Source: Hallerella sp964501065 (GTDB lineage Bacteria > Fibrobacterota > Fibrobacteria > Fibrobacterales > Fibrobacteraceae). Taken from it: 24,047 bases of DNA. The stretch lies in contig CAZCRF010000038.1 in assembly GCA_964501065.1 (NCBI GenBank), positions 1 through 24,047 on the forward strand. Reading direction: 5' to 3'. Made by a program: the position numbers and the translations under genes. Below, piece by piece: positions 22,237-24,047 of the stretch; the first letter of the stretch is position 1; the number at the start of each line of letters is the position of its first letter. The notes under the pieces are model-generated. The model searched no databases and was not told the DNA's origin. It saw only the letters and a program-made list of their open reading frames with translations.

Positions 22237-23580
22237 TCACCATTTTCCCCCGAGCGAAAGTCCAAATCGCCACAAGTGCATTTCCCTTAGACGGTTGGCG
22301 CGCCATTCCAAGGAGCTTTTGCCGAATAGGTTTTGGGAAAAGGACATCTCGGTGACGTTTCGAAGGGAAAGGGGCTTCTTTTGCGGCCCCCGTAAAATCA
22401 AGAGGCATTGGGTGGAAACTTCCTCTTCGACTTGGATGCGGATTCCCGGACGAATTTCGTAAAGAGTCCTTTCCCCGTAAAAATCGGGGGAGAGCCTCCA
22501 TTCGGCGAACAGGCTTTCGGCGGAGAACAGCCGGATGCCGCTTCGGAGAATCCCCGTTGCGGAAAGGGAATCGCCGACGGAATTCGCGCGGAGGCCGAAG
22601 TCGATGGCTGCGGGATTTTTTTTGCCGACGAACGCTTCGGCGAATTCCCTGGATTTCCCGGAATCCGCCGGGATGGAGAATCGCGCGGACAGCTTGATTT
22701 GCCAATCCCGAAAACGCGTCTCGATTTGCGTACTTGCGAAGGCCTTGGAGCTTTCCACTCTTTGGGGCAGCTTGAAAACTCCGGGGAGGGAATCGTTTCG
22801 GTGGAAATAGGCGCGAAGGCGGATGCGGAGGGGAAATTCCTGGCCGCTTTTCCCGGAAAGGAACAGCAGGGGCGTTCTCCAGGATTTTGCGTAGAGGATC
22901 TGGACATCCGCAAGGGGAAAGTTTGTCCGCAAGAAAGCGTTTTGAAACCCCTCCATGGAAAAGTTCCCCATGCCGGAGACTTTGGCGGCGCGCGGCAGTT
23001 TGGCCGAGGCCAGTATCCCCGCCGAGGAATCCGTCAAAAGGAAAGCCCCCGCCTGAAAATTCCCGAGCTTGGCGGACGAGACGTTCCCCGTCCGCTTTTG
23101 CAAGGGGATGGAGCTGCCCAAGTCGGCGGCGGAGACATTCCCCAGCGCATTTCGAAAAGAACTTCCCTCGTAAAGGAATTTCCAGTGTTCCACGCGGGCG
23201 TTCTTCCGCCGTTCCGATTTGCCGCGGACTTCTCCCGAAAAACGCCGAATGCCGACTTTTAGGGTTGCCGTTTCATTCCGGACGTTTCCCGACGAATCGA
23301 TGGAAAGGGCGTAGCGCGCGTTTCCCCGGAAGTTCCAGTCCGAAAGGCGTTCCGAAAGGGTCTTCCGACACGGATCGCCGCCCAAGGCTTCCCATTCTTC
23401 GCAGGCTTCGCGGGCATCTCCCGATTCGATGGATTCGAGCAAATCTTCCAGTTCTTCGTAACTGATTCGTCCGTCGTCAAAGGCCCAGAAGGCGTCTTCT
23501 GCGGTGACGGATTCCCGTTCTGCGGCAAGCGAAAGTTGGAGGCCGCCGAGAATAGCGACGGCGAACCGTTTCCATTTCAA
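22237..23580 (-). CDS. Exported protein of unknown function, possibly outer-membrane
   Basis: A 447-residue protein that I do not recognise. The start is TTG with AGGAG seven bases upstream. Residues 1-20 are a signal peptide (FAVAILGGLQLSLAA). An acidic region follows, AFDDGRISYEELEDLLESIESGD, and a Cys pair (ACEEWEALGGDPC) may form a disulfide. The rest has many alternating polar and hydrophobic strands (QIKLSARFSIP, TLYEIRPGIRIQVEEE, LWRFGLSLGGKW) and ends in tryptophan, as outer-membrane beta-barrels often do. No catalytic motif is visible. It is alone on its strand with a terminator after it. The barrel idea is an inference from pattern. Confidence 0.65.
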   Translation of the reverse strand: MKWKRFAVAILGGLQLSLAAERESVTAEDAFWAFDDGRISYEELEDLLESIESGDAREACEEWEALGGDPCRKTLSERLSDWNFRGNARYALSIDSSGNVRNETATLKVGIRRFSGEVRGKSERRKNARVEHWKFLYEGSSFRNALGNVSAADLGSSIPLQKRTGNVSSAKLGNFQAGAFLLTDSSAGILASAKLPRAAKVSGMGNFSMEGFQNAFLRTNFPLADVQILYAKSWRTPLLFLSGKSGQEFPLRIRLRAYFHRNDSLPGVFKLPQRVESSKAFASTQIETRFRDWQIKLSARFSIPADSGKSREFAEAFVGKKNPAAIDFGLRANSVGDSLSATGILRSGIRLFSAESLFAEWRLSPDFYGERTLYEIRPGIRIQVEEEVSTQCLLILRGPQKKPLSLRNVTEMSFSQNLFGKSSLEWRANRLREMHLWRFGLSLGGKW

Positions 23581-23821
23581 ATCTGAACTCCTGTTTTGAA
23601 CTGCTCTTGTATTGACGCTCGAACGGGTGATTTGAAGACGTTTTTTTTTGAGGGGCGTTTAAAAAGGCGAATTTTCTTCGCGGGATTCTTTCGTGGGGTA
23701 AAAAGTTTCGGACGGAACGAAAGGTTTCGCAATGCTCGGAATTTTAAAGAGGATTTTTGTCCAAGCGGAAAAATTCGTCGCATTCCGGATGTAATTTGAA
23801 AGGTTGAAAAACGAGGTTTTT

Positions 23822-24047
23822 ATGAAGCAGAGAAAATTTTATGCCGAATGGATTTGTGCGGCGGCCGCCTTCGCGGCTCTTGTCGCCTGTTCTTCCTCCT
23901 CGTCGCCCGCGTCCCCGGAGTTAGAAGGGAGTGGCGACAGCGGGGAAAACCTTTCTTCGGGCGCGCTCGCCGGAGTCTCCTCGGGAGAAGTCTCCGGCGC
24001 GTCGTCCTCTAGCTACACGGTCGTCGAGGCTTCGTCGAGTTCCGTCG
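23822..24047 (+). CDS. Ser-rich lipoprotein, truncated by the window end
   Basis: The first 75 codons of an open frame that runs off the window. Signal peptide: KQRKFYAEW then ICAAAAFAALVA, with lipobox LVAC and lipidation at C23. The mature part starts SSSSSPASPE and continues with many Ser, Gly, Ala and Glu, typical of the flexible serine-rich linkers that Fibrobacter surface proteins carry between lipid anchor and functional domain. ACGAGG lies upstream of the ATG. The functional domain is outside the window. The 23581-23821 interval upstream holds no convincing gene. Confidence 0.8.
   Translation, partial: MKQRKFYAEWICAAAAFAALVACSSSSSPASPELEGSGDSGENLSSGALAGVSSGEVSGASSSSYTVVEASSSSV

Noticed and set aside
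23577..23799. Short opposing ORFs (67 and 68 codons) in the intergenic stretch before the last lipoprotein
   Set aside because: They overlap each other, are low in complexity and have no credible start context or motif.

Overview
The window looks like a chromosomal scaffold from a Fibrobacter-like bacterium (phylum Fibrobacterota). This is an inference from several signs: short lipoproteins with serine-rich linkers, a large Bacteroidetes/Fibrobacter-style type II-C Cas9 with a 48-bp repeat, TATATT promoter boxes, and the mix of housekeeping genes. No rRNA, tRNA, transposase or phage gene is visible. One 100-N scaffold gap (4420-4519) lies inside the CRISPR array.

Layout. 1-241: a run of very short hairpins (about 21-bp period) in front of two tandem GT8-like glycosyltransferases (242-2185). 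2310-2552: a small lipoprotein. 2560-3847 (minus): a trypsin-like serine protease broken by three frameshifts, each in a 6-7 base homopolymer, with ACG where the start codon should be. 3935-4567: CRISPR leader promoter, a degenerate repeat, a 27-codon membrane-peptide ORF, then canonical 48-bp repeats with 30-31-bp spacers. 4590-4660: two hairpins, one a strong two-way terminator. 4683-10070 (minus): cas2, cas1, cas9 (transcribed cas9-cas1-cas2, no csn2 or cas4, hence type II-C). 10206-10320 (plus): a tracrRNA gene with promoter, 19-nt anti-repeat and GNRA-capped terminator, divergent from cas9. 10418-11626: a GT4-like glycosyltransferase. 11645-13582 (minus): thrS. 13710-14183 (minus): a stand-alone cyclic-nucleotide-binding fold. 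14226-17734: aroA translationally coupled to a PBP4-like D,D-peptidase fused to a DUF1460 amidase-like domain. 17739-18281 (minus): TlpA-like thioredoxin. 18372-19337: NrnA-like DHH phosphoesterase. 19321-20304 (minus): RlmI-like methyltransferase. 20427-22103: glnS. 22237-23580 (minus): exported protein of unknown function. 23822-end: start of a Ser-rich lipoprotein.

The most interesting system is the CRISPR locus. Every repeat carries a -35-like TTGTGA and a TATATT -10 exactly 17 bp apart, so each unit could start its own crRNA, as known for Neisseria and Campylobacter type II-C loci. The leader and tracrRNA promoters use the same geometry. The degenerate repeat at the upstream end keeps both promoter boxes but has lost tracrRNA complementarity. 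It sits directly upstream of a Shine-Dalgarno-like GGGGG and a tiny ORF (hydrophobic segment plus poly-Asp tail), suggesting a repeat converted into an mRNA promoter for a small peptide. All functional statements are read from sequence or inferred; nothing was searched or computed.
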